The translations under genes were made by a program, and so were the position numbers. 64,000 nt of DNA from Moringa oleifera (Eukaryota > Streptophyta > Magnoliopsida > Brassicales > Moringaceae), in the NCBI GenBank assembly GCA_021397835.1, contig JAJFZO010000658.1, forward strand, positions 2,239,501-2,303,500, in the 5' to 3' direction. Shown here one piece after another: positions 35,609 through 48,333 of this stretch; the first letter of the stretch is position 1, and each line of letters opens with the position of its first letter. Under the pieces are notes generated by a model, which did not search any database, was not told the DNA's origin, and saw nothing but the letters and a program-made list of their open reading frames with translations.

Positions 35609-38600
35609 TTACGACATTTGGAGAAGATTATTCACAGTAACAGTAACTGAATTGGTTCGCTGCAAATCCTGCAAAAGCGAGAAAATTGGTATCAACTCAT
35701 TTTGTCAGTAATTCTGAAATGACTGAATTATCAAAGTCAACACCTGAATGGTCATTTAATATTAAAATAAATGAAACATTGAGCATCTCCACCGCATTAA
35801 GTTACCACAGAAAATAATGCTAAAGTTGAAGGAAGAAAAAAACAACTCATACAATAGCCTTAATAAGATCATTTGCCACTATGTAATTCACTCCTTGTAT
35901 TATCATCACATATAGTATAAATGTTACAACAATATAATAGTCTAAAATAATGCTAAAGTTGAAGGAAGAAAAAAACAACTCATACAATAGCCTTAATAAG
36001 ATCATTTGCCACCATGTAATTCACTCCTTGTATTATCATCACATATAGTATAAATGTTACAACAATATAATAGTCTAAAATAATGCTAAAGTTGAAGGAA
36101 AAAAAAAACAACCCATACAATAGCCTTAATAAGATCATTTGCCACTATGTAATTCACTCCTTGTATCATCATCACATATAGTATAAATGTTACAACAATA
36201 TAATAGTCTGAAAACTTTGTTCTCAGAAAAAAAGTTGAACACCTAACAGATGAGGTAATTCTCTCACCGTGAGACCCCTAAATTTTCTTAACCAACAAGG
36301 ATAAATTATTGCCTATTATCAGCATCCAAATTATGTAACTCAGCAACCAAAAACTTGAAACTAAAATATGCAAAGATATTGTTTCGCAGCGAATCCAAAG
36401 TATACCTGGAAGATTATCTCATCTGGGACATGAGGCAGAACCTCCCTTACAGTCTCCGCCATGGCAAGTATATTAGCTATATCATCAGTAGCCATGCGTG
36501 AGGGAGTCCTCATATTTAAACCACCAGAATTTCTTGGGTATCTTCCGCCACCAGGAAGAAGAATAGGTGAACCAGATGTTGAAGCTTGGGATGAATTCAT
36601 TGGCCAAAGGCTCCAAGCAGCTTCTTCAAGGGCAGTCTGAGCATAGGTTTCTCCAACAGATGCAAGGTGCCGCATCATCATTTGAACTCTCCCTAGCCCA
36701 ACTGACCTGATAGCAGTTGAGGGACCAGCTCCATCAACACCCTGGCTAGGCCAAGGATGCAGCCAACTTGACTCCATTTCTGCACTCCTATGGTACCAAA
36801 GGAAAAGAAAAAGGAAAAGGGGGAAGGGGGAAGGGGGGCTGCAGGTGAGAATAAGAGATAACAAGGCAAATCACCTTAAAAGCATCACTCTGCAATGAAA
36901 AGCATGTGCACTGGACCATAGATTTCACACAACAGATGGCAGTTAAGCAGGTATCTAAAAACTCATCTAAGAAACAAGAATATACCATGACCTAGCTACA
37001 ATAGATAATACTGTTTTTAGCAAAGTTTTATGTTTTTCAATTTAAATCAACATTCTGTCACCTTAACTATATCATTCCTAGAAGCTATGCAAGGCAAAAA
37101 CCAGGAAATAAACAAATTACGAAAAAATTAAATCCTGTTAATTCATTTAAATATCACAGTAGTATTTGAAGAAAAAAGGCTACCTGCTCTACTGAACTGT
37201 AGCAACTGTCACACAGACCTCAGGTCAAGTCTTCACATGAGCTAGAGCACCATTCTCACAAGATGACAACTAAGTATTCCCTAACAAAATGAAACCAGAA
37301 AGAATTCTAACAACCTAGTGCATGTCAAGTGGACTACAGATGAATTTTTCAAGGAAGCACAGAATTAGATTAGAGCAGACATATGTTTTACATAAATGAA
37401 ATTAAATGGATATTAAGGAACCAGACCTCCAAGGACCACCTTCCATAGGGTTATGCATCTCATTAGGTAATACTCCAGCAGGCAGGATATGCCCGAAATT
37501 ATTTTGCCGATCAAGTTCACGAGCTAACTGCTCATCACTCAAAACTTCTGCAGTACGAGGGCCAGCTTCATTTTCTGGTTGGCCAAGAAAAAGTGGCTTT
37601 CGACAGGTGGGGCATGAGTAAGCCTCATTTAAACCTTGATCCAACCTGCATTTTAAGCAAAAGTTCAGCAATAGACAACAGCTCCTTCTTGCAAATGCAC
37701 ATGCTGGTAGTGGTAGTATATATAATCATACCAAGAACGCAAGCATGAGAGATGGAAAAGGTGATTGCAGTGCAGCTTTTTAGCCTTAGCCATAGGCTCC
37801 TGTCATTTTGCACAGTCAATCACATTGCATCACATGACCTGAAAAACTAAAAGGCAAACAGTAATGTAACAGAACCATACCCGACAAATAGCACATTCAT
37901 CATCATAAGCTCGTAGCTCTTCAGATGTTGCATCAGGTAGAGCTGCATGAAGGGCTCCTAAAGCTATTCTTAATTTTACAAATCCTTTAGTACGCTTCAT
38001 AATTGCACTTAGCAATGCCTGCTCAAAACAACAGTATTATAAATACAAAGAACACAATATTCAGATGCCACAATAATCGACTAAAATAAAAACATTCCAA
38101 TGGAAGTTCGAAAAGTTTACATTATCACAAATTCTTACACGTATATTTAAGAAGAGTACTGCATCCACAAGATGGAATGCCATGCCATGAAGCCACCATA
38201 TATACAGATAATGTCCGAGTGCCATTATCAATGCTGCAATGTCCAGGAAAAAACCCAGATTCCGTATGAGAATGCCTTTCCATTCCAACAATGAACCTGC
38301 AGTGAAGGTCACCCAGAAGAAGTGTAACACATTAGACCAACCATAAGGTTACTGAAGTTTAATCAGCTGATGATTCCAGAAAGAGAACAAATACCCAAGT
38401 ACAAGAAGAAGAACCTAGACAAATAACGAAAGAAGAAAAATAACACAAAAAGAGTACCAACTACAATCTATAAGACTATGCATTATCAAGGAAACAGAGT
38501 TTATGGAACAGCAACAATAAACTACAGAAAACTTACAATAAGACACCACTCACAGGGCACCAAGGATGCAGCAAAATGAGCGTGTATATGCATATTGACA

Positions 38601-41600
38601 TATCCTAACCTTGACACCAATCACAGCAAGACTAAAGCACTGCTAAAAGGGTGTGCAAGCATTGCACTTGCTGCTTATCTGTGCAATCTAAACAGGAAAG
38701 ATAAAACATTTAGAGCAGAGGGGAAACATGATCTTATAAAGTGCACAACAGACCTAGATAAAGGTAAAACCATATATTGGAAAATAGAAGGCAAGAGAAC
38801 ACAGGGACCATCATCAAGCCAAACCCCAACCACAAATCTAAAAACCTAAATAGTCACCCTCATACAGAAATGCAAAATTAGAAGAGTTACCTGCAGCTGA
38901 GGTATCAAAAAATTTTGATATTTTGCAATCTGCAAAACTCCCTGCTGAATGGTGAAGCCATATATCAAGCAACTGAAATCCATGAACCAGAAGGGCCTAC
39001 AGAGAATGTTTTATGTATCCGATTACATTCTCAAACTGCATTCTAGTATCTCATATGAAAATATTATAAAGTTAAAAAAATAAATTAAGAAAAGAATATA
39101 TGACAAGTGTTTTGATAACATTACCTGCATTGTCTCAAAAGCAATACTAAAGGGCTCAAAAAATAACAGCAGATATATAGATGAACTTGTTATCTTGTAT
39201 ATTGTCAGACAAATCCTCATCCTGTAAGCACCAAATAAGAAACTGTTTAGACATTTCTGAGTTAAATAAAGTTATAAAATGCAAAGAGCATGCTTTGACA
39301 TTAGTCACTTAGATACAAGACAGACATTTAGAAGGAAGAAATCCAAACACTCCCATCCCCCCTATTTGCAATGCTGTCAACAGGGAAAGTATTCAACAGA
39401 TCATATCTTCTTCCATCCCAACTTAGATATCATGAGAATAGCATCCCAGCCTCCAGTAATATTTTTCAAGTCGTTGGAACATACATGAGAGCTACACATA
39501 CACAAGCAGAGCTCACTCTAAGTGTCAAAATGAACTATTTTTGGCATAATATAGTTCATACGCAAAAAGTTTCTGGGCAGAAATTTCCATTATCCCAGTA
39601 GACAACTGGCATTTACTAAAGATCATACAGTTTCCTCTTTTTCTTCCCCTCTTCATATGATATAGCAAATATTCTCTTAATCAAATAGACAAATATAAAA
39701 TTCCACTACATAATGGAAACAAAAATTTATTTTTAATGCAGGTTTCTTATTTCTCATTTCACTGGTTAATTGACCACCATATATTACTATTTCCAGCCTT
39801 TGGTCATAAATTCAATACAACAGCAACAAAATTTTCCTACAAATTGAGACTATTTCTCACACCAGAAGAAAGGAGATTTTACCAATGCATTTCTTAACTG
39901 TACTAACAGATAAGGAATTAGAGATTACCAGAAAAAGTCAATAGAAAGGACCAACAATAATGCTGAATAAACACGAAAATATGTCCAAGGTGCAGCAGAC
40001 GGAGAAGCATTCAGACGTTCAAGCCGATCTCTAGCCAAAGCTTGAAACATCTATACAATATCCACAAGAAATTTTAGGTGCATAACAAACAATTCCACAG
40101 AACCCCAGAGTATATATCAAAAAGCATCATAATACCTTTAGAGAAGACAGAACAGTCAACCAGATCGACCACAGGACCGCTTGAAATATTGTTGGTGGAA
40201 CAACCAATGGTAGAAAAGTCCCCTGCTAACATCCATCAACACCCAACATTAACCATAGGTATAAATATCTCAAAAATAAATTTAGCATGAAAAGTCATAA
40301 GATTAATATACTTCCTATCAATACATATTGCAATTCAAAACATCAATGGCTTCCATGTAATATGAGGCAATCAGTAATTCCATCTTCTTCACATTCCTAC
40401 TCTCATAAGTCAGCTATGGCGGCGTCATAATCAATACTATCACTAGAGAAGCTTATCCCCATATCAAATATTCTTTATCAAATAAATCCAAGATGATTAA
40501 CGAAAGTTAAAGCAAAAATTGGTCTCATGAAATGGTAAAACCATCATTCTTCAAGAAAGAATGTCTAAGTTTTAGCAGAAAGGAAGACGATATCAAAAAT
40601 CACAATCCGGACCCATTAATTCCTTGTGTCACAAAATGAAGAAGAAAGGATATTACAACCAGCCACCTATACATGGTCTAGAAGAAAACAACTTTTGCTC
40701 GTTCACCTTCAAAATGTCCTTACTTCTGCAAAGTCTATCTTTTACCCTATCTACTTATTCAAAAAAGTTCCCTATAGATGTCTCTGATCACTTAAAACTT
40801 CAATTGATCCTACAAGCAAATTTAAAGCAAATCCACCTCTAATTTTTGACTGGCTGCCTTAATTAACTTGAGTTCACAACCAAAAATGTTGTCATACATT
40901 TAAGAGGGGAGAGACTATCCTCCCATTAGAGATTTCAACCAACGTGTCCTCAACATTGGATGATGAGAAAGTTAAAAATATATGCACAAATATTTCATTA
41001 ATAGATACATGCTATAGCATTTTCATACTTTACCATTACTGGCTACTAAATTCTTGAAGCCCAAGAAACTAACAACCGAGAATTAGATTTGTGAATGTAC
41101 CTACTAAAGCAGTAAGGAAAGCTACCGTATGTAAATTAGACATGGGAAAGGCATGTGATCATGTACCATGGGATTTTTTTATGTATATGCTTAAGAGGGT
41201 GGGCTGTGATAGTAAGTGGTGTAGCTGAATTTTTTGGTGCATTTCCACCGTCTCTTTTGCAAGTTTGGTGAATGGATGTCCTTCGGATTTTCTAAGATCA
41301 ACCAGGAGTCTTGTCTGGGATCCAATGTCGCCTTTACTATTTAATTTGGTGATGGAGGCACTCGACAAACTTATGTCCAAGGCTATTGATAGGGGGCTAT
41401 TAAAGGGCTCCAAGGTGGGCAAACATGTGGGAGAATTGATGGTGTTGCACTTTTTATTTGTAAATGACACCATTACATTTTGCGGGCCAGGCGAGGAGCA
41501 AATAATTAATTTAAGAAGCAATTTATTGATTTTTGATGTTGTATCAATGTTGAAGATAAATTTGAAAAAAAAAAATAGAAATTGCAGTGGTGGGTGAAGT

Positions 41601-44322
41601 ATCAGGAGCTAAAGGTTTGGTGGCTTTTAAAGGAGGTAAGCTCATAAAGTTTCTTATGAAATACTTGGGATTGCTCTTGGGTGCTAGATAAAAGAAACGA
41701 CAATTTGAAATGGGGTGGTGGAAAGATTTGAGTGGAAGTTATCAGGGTGGAAGAAAAGGTATCTATCTAAAGTCAATAGGCTAACTTTGATTAAGTCCAC
41801 TCTCGCTAACCTACATGTGCATTTCATGTCTATTTTTCCATTCTCAAGGAATATTGCTAATAAGTTGGAGGTGATACAAAGGAATTTTTTATGGGGAAGC
41901 ATGGGGGATTGTTTCAAGTATATTCTTGTAAAGTGGAAGGTCATCAATCTACCAATGACCACGAGTGGGTTAGGGTTAAGGGTCATTGATCTTGTCTCTT
42001 TTAATAACGACTTGCGAGGTAAGTGGTTATGGAGGTTCATAGGGCAGAAAGAGGGTTTTTGGAGAAGGTTGGTGAAGGTTAAATATGGGGAGATGAAAGG
42101 GCGTTAGATGATACTAGAGGTAAAGAGGCACATGGAGTTGGTGTGGGGAAGGCCATAAGAAAAGGATGGGAGGAGTCTATGGGGTGTACAAAGGGGAAAC
42201 ATGCTTAAGTTTCGACGTGATAAGTGATCTGGGGACAGATTTTTAAGCGAAGAATTTCCTGCTATTTTTTCCATAGCCATGCAATTATTTGGGTGAATGA
42301 ATGCAAGATGAGGGATGCGACAAGTGATTCTTGGTTTTTACAGTTAAAAAGAAATGTTCAGCACTAAGAAACTGGACACATGGAGGGGTTGTACGGCAAG
42401 ACTCAGGGCATCAAGTTAGCAGAGAATGTTGATGATACAACATTACAGACACTAGATAAAAAGAGACAGTAAAAGGTTCTCAGTTAAGTCATATTTTTTA
42501 GGAATCAATAAGGGCAATGAAGGGAATGAAATGACTGTTTTTCCTTGGAAGCAAATCTACAAAGTTAATGTCCCTTTTGAGGTTGCCTTTTTTATTTAGG
42601 AGGCGATGAAGGGAAAGATATTAATAATAGACAATCTAAGGAAACGGGGTACGATACCAGCGAATCAATGCTATTTATGCAAGGAGCATGAAGAATCAGG
42701 GTACCGCCTCCTGATAGGTTGTCAGTGGACTACCAAGACTAGGAATCAATTTTGAAGCTATTGGGTCTGTCCTGTATGTTTGCAGGGTCAGTAGGAGGGG
42801 AGCTAGTAACGTGGTCAAGGCAACGGTTAGAAAAAGGGAAAGGAAAATTGATGAGGTTGATGCCTCATCTCATATTTCGGTATGCTTGGCGGAAGAGGAA
42901 TAAGAAGGCCTTCGATAATATTGACACACCAATAGCAGTTTTGAAGGAGTCCTGGATTAGAGTTTTAAAGTTTTGGGATTCGGGTGAGTCTTTTGTCAAT
43001 GAAAAATATGTAATTGACTTCACACAGAGTTACTAACATCTAAATTCTAACAATATATGTAATGCATTGCACCTTCTTGGTGCACAATAAATAATACATA
43101 TAATTTTATTTCTACTTGAAAAAAAAAAGAATGCACATGGCACGTGCTTGAATAAACTATCAGATGCCTATTGCAGTCAATAACATCTAAGAAGGCATGA
43201 AAAAAATTTACCTTATAGATAACATAATTGATAAGACGTTCCACCAACTTTCTTGTTTCAGAAGGATACAACTCTACAAAAAATATAGTCTGCAACCAGA
43301 GAAGAGGAACCATAACCTTCAATAAATTGCTGGCAGATAACCTTGTTCATCACTATGAATATTAACAAATTAATATCCTACAATACCATTCAAGCACTGA
43401 ACCGAAAGAGAGCAACCCATTGTATGCAATACACCTCAGGTTTGATCATCTTCATATCTTTTGTTTATTGAGTTAGATACGTAACTAATTAGTCCGGGCT
43501 TCGACTTCTACTCTAAACGCACAACACCAAAGACCTAATGCTTTAAAATCTTAATATTACGAGTTTACACTCCAGTCTATGCTCTTTCTTGTTCATTAAA
43601 TCCAAATCTTGGCTGGACCAATATAGAAACCACCAGAGACCTTACCCCTCTTCTCCTACGAGGAAAAGCATGATGTATGATAAATGTTACATGCATTAAA
43701 AGATGAGAATAGTGATCATACAGGCTAACAAAAATAACTTACCTCATTGCAATAGCAGTAAAACTTGTATGAACAAATGAAACATCCGAAAGAAGAATAG
43801 AACACTATGAGCTCAATTATGTGTATTGTAGATTAACAACTATGCACTCTGTCTAAAGCTTTGCTATCCTTAAATATCCTCATAATAATGCCATATTACA
43901 AGCATGCTTACAATTTCAATTTACTTAAATCCATGTTCAAATTTCAGATTCCATAAACAAATAGAAGTTCCCCATCATTGTGAAGCTCAACTTTGTTTTC
44001 CACATCTATGATGCCAAAATCTTGAAGTATATCATTGCAAATCATTAATGGTAAAAGTTCGACTGAGAAAAACAGAAGTTACCTTGAGAGAGAGAATCAG
44101 TAGAATGAATACGTTGAGCACGAAATTTGCCAGCAACACTATTGTGGCATAAGAACTAAAAAGAAGCTCAAGGGCACGGCTGGTATTCCCCAAATGAACA
44201 TGGTTCTCACTGATTAACCCATCTGTCTTTAATTTATCTAGTGACAACTCTGTCCATAATTGAAGACCTACAAAACTTAAAGTGGTAGACACTGCAGCTA
44301 TTGCTAAGTAGCTCACACCCAT
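35609..44322 (-). CDS. RIN2: RIN2/RIN3-type RING-CUE membrane E3 ubiquitin ligase
   Basis: Twelve exons: 44083-44322, 43212-43289, 40136-40222, 39929-40050, 39125-39221, 38891-38996, 38139-38296, 37881-38018, 37732-37799, 37422-37645, 36406-36779 and 35609-35668. All phases close, giving 583 residues. Several membrane spans fill the first ~300 residues. A RING-H2 follows at about 338-379 (CAIC, CNHLFHLSC, CPTC, all metal ligands present). A CUE-like ubiquitin-binding domain is at the C-terminus (VREVLPHVPDEIIFQDLQRT). This is the plant AMFR/gp78-like ligase known in Arabidopsis as RPM1-interacting protein 2/3, which helps the RPM1/RPS2 immune response at the plasma membrane. Exon 10-11 joining (WRS-EMESSW) uses the donor GTTCCT, a little unusual. 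Intron 2 (about 3 kb) contains a dead LINE; intron 11 contains a tandem repeat. Confidence 0.93.
35812..36210. repeat. 3 x 133-bp tandem repeat in RIN2 intron 11
   Basis: Three head-to-tail copies of a 133-bp unit (starting AATAATGCTAAAGTTGAAGG), copies beginning near 35812, 35945 and 36078. They differ by only a few bases, such as CCACTATG versus CCACCATG and TATTATCA versus TATCATCA. The array lies wholly within the intron 35669-36405. Its high similarity suggests recent expansion. Confidence 0.95.
41100..43128 (+). mobile_element. 5'-truncated, decayed L1-type LINE inside RIN2 intron 2
   Basis: On the plus strand, opposite to the host gene, broken frames match plant LINE reverse transcriptase. 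In order: a KACDHVPWDFF block (about 41150), a DPMSPLLFNLVMEAL block (about 41320), and a catalytic-box position reading FVNDTITF (about 41460). Then come SGWKKRYLSKVNRLTLIKS (about 41730) and a zinc-finger-like CYLCKEHEESG block (about 42670). The active site has lost one Asp (FADD type changed to FVND). Stops and frameshifts separate the pieces, so it is inactive. The element lacks its 5' part and ends in a short poly-A near 43118-43128. GAATGTAC (about 41092) and GAATGCAC (about 43129) could be a decayed target duplication. Confidence 0.85.
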
Positions 44323-45310
44323 TAATAATAATTACAGCTTTTTCACCAAAACCAAACTCCCAGATTTTCATTAGAACCAAGTCAACATGGCTCCTTGCCT
44401 ACGATCACCAAAATTTTGCATAAATTAGATGCTCTGGCTTTAAGTTAATTGGAACAAACTCCCAAAGTTCAGCATTAAATTGGTGTGGCAACTTCTTATA
44501 AGCAAAACACCTGCATGAATAAGCAACAGTTCATTAGTCATGCTATCAGTCGTAAGCTGTCCATGAAAGTCCAAATGCATCATGATGACACACAATGCTC
44601 TGGTTGATTGCTAAAGAAAAAAATCCACTAGACCGAAAAAAAAAAAAAAAAAAAAAGTTTTCTGCATTCATCTTCATTGACCACATATTAACTAAATCAG
44701 TGTATGGTCAGAGTCCATATATCAGATTAAGGTAAAGTGACTCTCTTCTCTTCTTAACAGATTGGTGGAAAACACAAAAGGTAGAAACAGATTGTGCAAT
44801 GTCACCATTAAATTGCAACTTCGTCAGACTTCAGTGCAAATAATCCACACAAGAAGTGACATCTGAATTGAGCGTTCGATTACCTAATTAACCATACAAA
44901 AAATGGTGCGGCCATCCAAGTGAATTCATTAACATCTTAATCTAATTCACAACGAAGCACGTGCAACAAACCCTAAAATCTGAATCCAAACCGAACGCAA
45001 GCAAAAACATATAAAATCAAACCTAACATTAATCACCTGGGGAAGATGTTTCACGAATTGGAGAGATCAAAGAGTTTCTATTTGCACAAATATCTCAAAT
45101 TAAACGCATAATCTAGAGCAGTTCATAATCCAAACAAGAATGCCTGATCAAACCTTATCCGATCTAACAAGAATCTCGCTGGAGATTTCCTCTGCAAACA
45201 TGAAGCTTCAACGCTTTATCAGGGAAAGACAGAAAAGAAAAAAAAAAAGGTAAAAAAGACGACAAAATTTTAGGTAGAGAAGATTGGGTCAGTTTTTGCG
45301 AGAAATCGAA
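44323..45310 (-). other. 5' leader and promoter region of the RIN2-like gene
   Basis: No open frame of note. Several donor- and acceptor-like sites and CT-rich stretches on the minus strand suggest a spliced 5' untranslated region reaching to about 45200-45300. A 20-base poly-A tract lies at 44638-44656. Exact leader exons need transcripts. Confidence 0.45.
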
Positions 45311-48159
45311 AGGGAATTCCTAACAAAAACAATATATCTATATATAATAATATATATTTATAAACTGTGTCCCAAGTTCCAACTCCTACGCTTAGGTGTT
45401 TGTTGCGATAAATGATAGTCCGCTTCTTCTTTTTTCACTTTTTTTTTTTTTTCTTTTTGGAATAAAGGAAATCCTTCTTTGTACCGCGGGGCTTTAAGTT
45501 GCCTTGTTCCACTCATTTGGTATCACTTTTTAAATTATATATTATAGTTTTATTTTTTAAATTAACATAACACAAATTAAATATTTATAATCTTTACAAT
45601 ATTTTAAGATAAAGTCACATATAAAACTTTAAAATTTATTTTTTTTAAAATTACTTTTAAAAATATTTTCAAACGTGTTTTAATTTATTAATTTATATAA
45701 AATTAAATATTATTTAAAATATTAATTATAAATTAAAATGTTTGATAATATATTTTAAATTTAAAACTTTTATAAATATTAAAAAAAATCAGGTTATCAT
45801 AACCATAAAATATCAGAACATTTTAGATAATAAAAAATATTTTCAAAAAATCTTAAAAAAATTTAAATTTTTTTACAAAAATAAGATATATAATTTATTT
45901 AAATTATTTTTATGTAATTCAATAATATTAAATTTATTTTTTATAATAATTAAAATTTAATTTGAATATAATCAATAAATTAATATTTATTTTTAAAATA
46001 AAAAATCAATTTTATAAAAATAAAGAAATATTATTTTTTAATATTCACAAAAATAAAAATCTTATTTAATAAACATAAAGTTGTAATTAAAGATAGTCAT
46101 GCTATTTCAGTGGCAAATTGATATCAAAGAATATTATCCCACAACAGCTTTTGAGACCACCCACACTGTTTCAGTTTTTCTTTTATGGCTACTTTCCTTT
46201 GCAATAAAAATTAAAATTATTTTTTATTAGCAATTTTTTATTTTTTTATTTTCAATTTAAAGCAAATATGAAGGATGGTAAAGGATAAAACTCAAATGAG
46301 AAGTGAAATAAGCCCAAATCCAAACTTTAGTGGCTTGACATTTCATGTCTACAAAACTTTTTGTCATCAAATTTATCAAATGCTTGCATAAATAAATTTA
46401 TCATTTTTAAAAATAAATTTTATCCAAATTTCAATTTGAATATCAAATTTTTAATTGATTTTATTTTATATTTTTATTTAATTTGGATCATGATAAAAAT
46501 ATTTAGATTTAAAATCATATACAATAAATTTTAAATCTAAATTTTTGGATAAATGTTATTTCAAACTTTGGATTTTGCTTTCTTTCTCTAATCAAACTTT
46601 AATTTTTAAAACATCTTCAAACAAATATTTATTTATTAATTTTATCAAAATTAAATATTAATGAAAATAATTATATAAAATTAATAATATTTTATTATTA
46701 AAATACTTAAAAATTACTTAAACAAATTATACATTTCATTTCAATTTCATTTCTCAAATCTAAGTAATTTTTTATTAGTATTATGAATTTTTAAAAATTT
46801 TAATAATATATGTTTTTAAAAATATTTTTGATATTCAAAAAATTTTAAATCATTTGTGACGATACATGAAATTTTTGTTTATATACAAAAAATTTCGAGT
46901 CAAAATTTATTGTAAATAATTTTTAATTTAAATATTTTTAATTTTTAAAATTTTTGGTGAAAATAAAAATTAAAGTTTTAAATAATATTTATATTAAAAT
47001 TTGTTATAGAGTAAAATAAATGTTTAAACTATAATTTTAAAATCAAAAATTAAAATTTTTGAATATTAAAATGTTTTAAAAATTTTAAGGTCTTAAAAGC
47101 TTAAAAAATGTATAAAAAATAAATTTAAACTTAAAAAATTAAATATAAATTAATTTCAATTAAATTTTAATATATTTAAATAATAAAGATATTACTAAAT
47201 TTTCATAACCGATCAAGTTAAAATTTAAATTTAATTAAATTGATATTTTAAATATAAGATTCAATTAATTAAAAAATTAATATTAAATTAAAAATTTGAG
47301 TAAAATTTATTTTTTATGATATTTATTATTGTGTACAGGTTTTTTAAAAAATAAAAAATAAAAATATTATTTTATATCCAATAAAGTGAAGACAAAAGGA
47401 GAAAAGAAAAAGAAAAAGACAGAACATCTTTCATAACAAAATGTACAATTTTCTTATAATTAATTACTATTATTGCATTATAAAAGTATAGTAATGATAT
47501 CATAAAAAAGTGATAATGATCAGAATAATTTTACTTTTTAAAATATGTTCATTTTTCATCTTATAACAAAAACAAAATAAGCTGTTGTTTAGATTATAAG
47601 TTAATTTTTACTTTTATAAAAATTAATGCTAATTTCACTTACCAATGTGTCAGGCTTGAAGTTCAATTTATGTTTTCTTTTTGGCATTGTGTACTGTAGA
47701 TTCTCGGTGTCGGTGCTCTTCATTGTAGCGCCCATTTTAAAAATGTGGCAAATGCTATGGTTAGCATTGCATTAATTATATGCTGTACAAAGTTGTGATA
47801 GTTACTGTAGAAAATTTTTATATTTACTGAAGGATGAAAAAGAAAGAAAGGGTCAAGGTGAAAATGAAAAATGTAATTAATTATATTATTACTAAAAAGG
47901 AAAAAAGGAAAAGAAAATTAAAAGCAGGGGAGGGAGAAGGGGAGGAGCCGATCCACTGCTTCTGATCTTCCAGAGGCTTCCGAAGTTAAATATACCTCCG
48001 TTAAACCCTTCCCGATTGATCCGAAGATTCATTTTCGAGTTATGAACCATCATATATGTTCTCGGATTCTCTAACGCGTTCTCTGTGTTTTTTAGTAACA
48101 GATTTAAGTCCTAGTTCAGCGGTTGACTATAGCAGATTTGTTGTGTCACTAGCAGCGAG
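45311..48159. other. very AT-rich intergenic stretch, then promoter of the small gene
   Basis: From about 45530 to 47640 the sequence is extremely AT-rich with many short A/T runs and no gene-like frame; the 72-codon frame at 45742 is a low-complexity Lys/Ile/Asn/Phe string. From about 47700 GC content rises, and 47920-48159 is the probable 5' leader of the small gene at 48160. Confidence 0.6.
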
Positions 48160-48333
48160 ATGGGGATAATAAAGAGCAGCTTCTCGTTCATAGCAGGCAC
48201 CGTATGCGGGGTTTATATTGCTCAAAACTACAACGTTCCAAACATCAAGAAGCTAGCCAATACTGGTCTTTTCATGGCCAAGCACATCGAGGAGAAGTAT
48301 CGCAAGCCCAAGAAGAGAGATGACGATGATTAG
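48160..48333 (+). CDS. 57-residue DUF4535-type small membrane protein
   Basis: A complete short frame, MGIIKSSFSFIAGTVCGVYI and onward, ending KKRDDDD before TAG. It belongs to a conserved small plant family with the same opening and a central NYNVPNIKKLANTGLFMAKH block, which I recall as DUF4535. Residues 7-24 form one hydrophobic, glycine-containing helix that could span a membrane. The second half is basic, then a short acidic tail. The function is not known to me. The start lies in a GC-richer leader, and no other frame is open across it. The 3' region after 48333 begins with a poly-T tract at 48389. Confidence 0.85.
   Translation: MGIIKSSFSFIAGTVCGVYIAQNYNVPNIKKLANTGLFMAKHIEEKYRKPKKRDDDD

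Noticed and set aside
45742..45960. 72-codon plus-strand open frame
   Set aside because: Composed almost only of Lys, Ile, Asn and Phe; an effect of extreme AT content.
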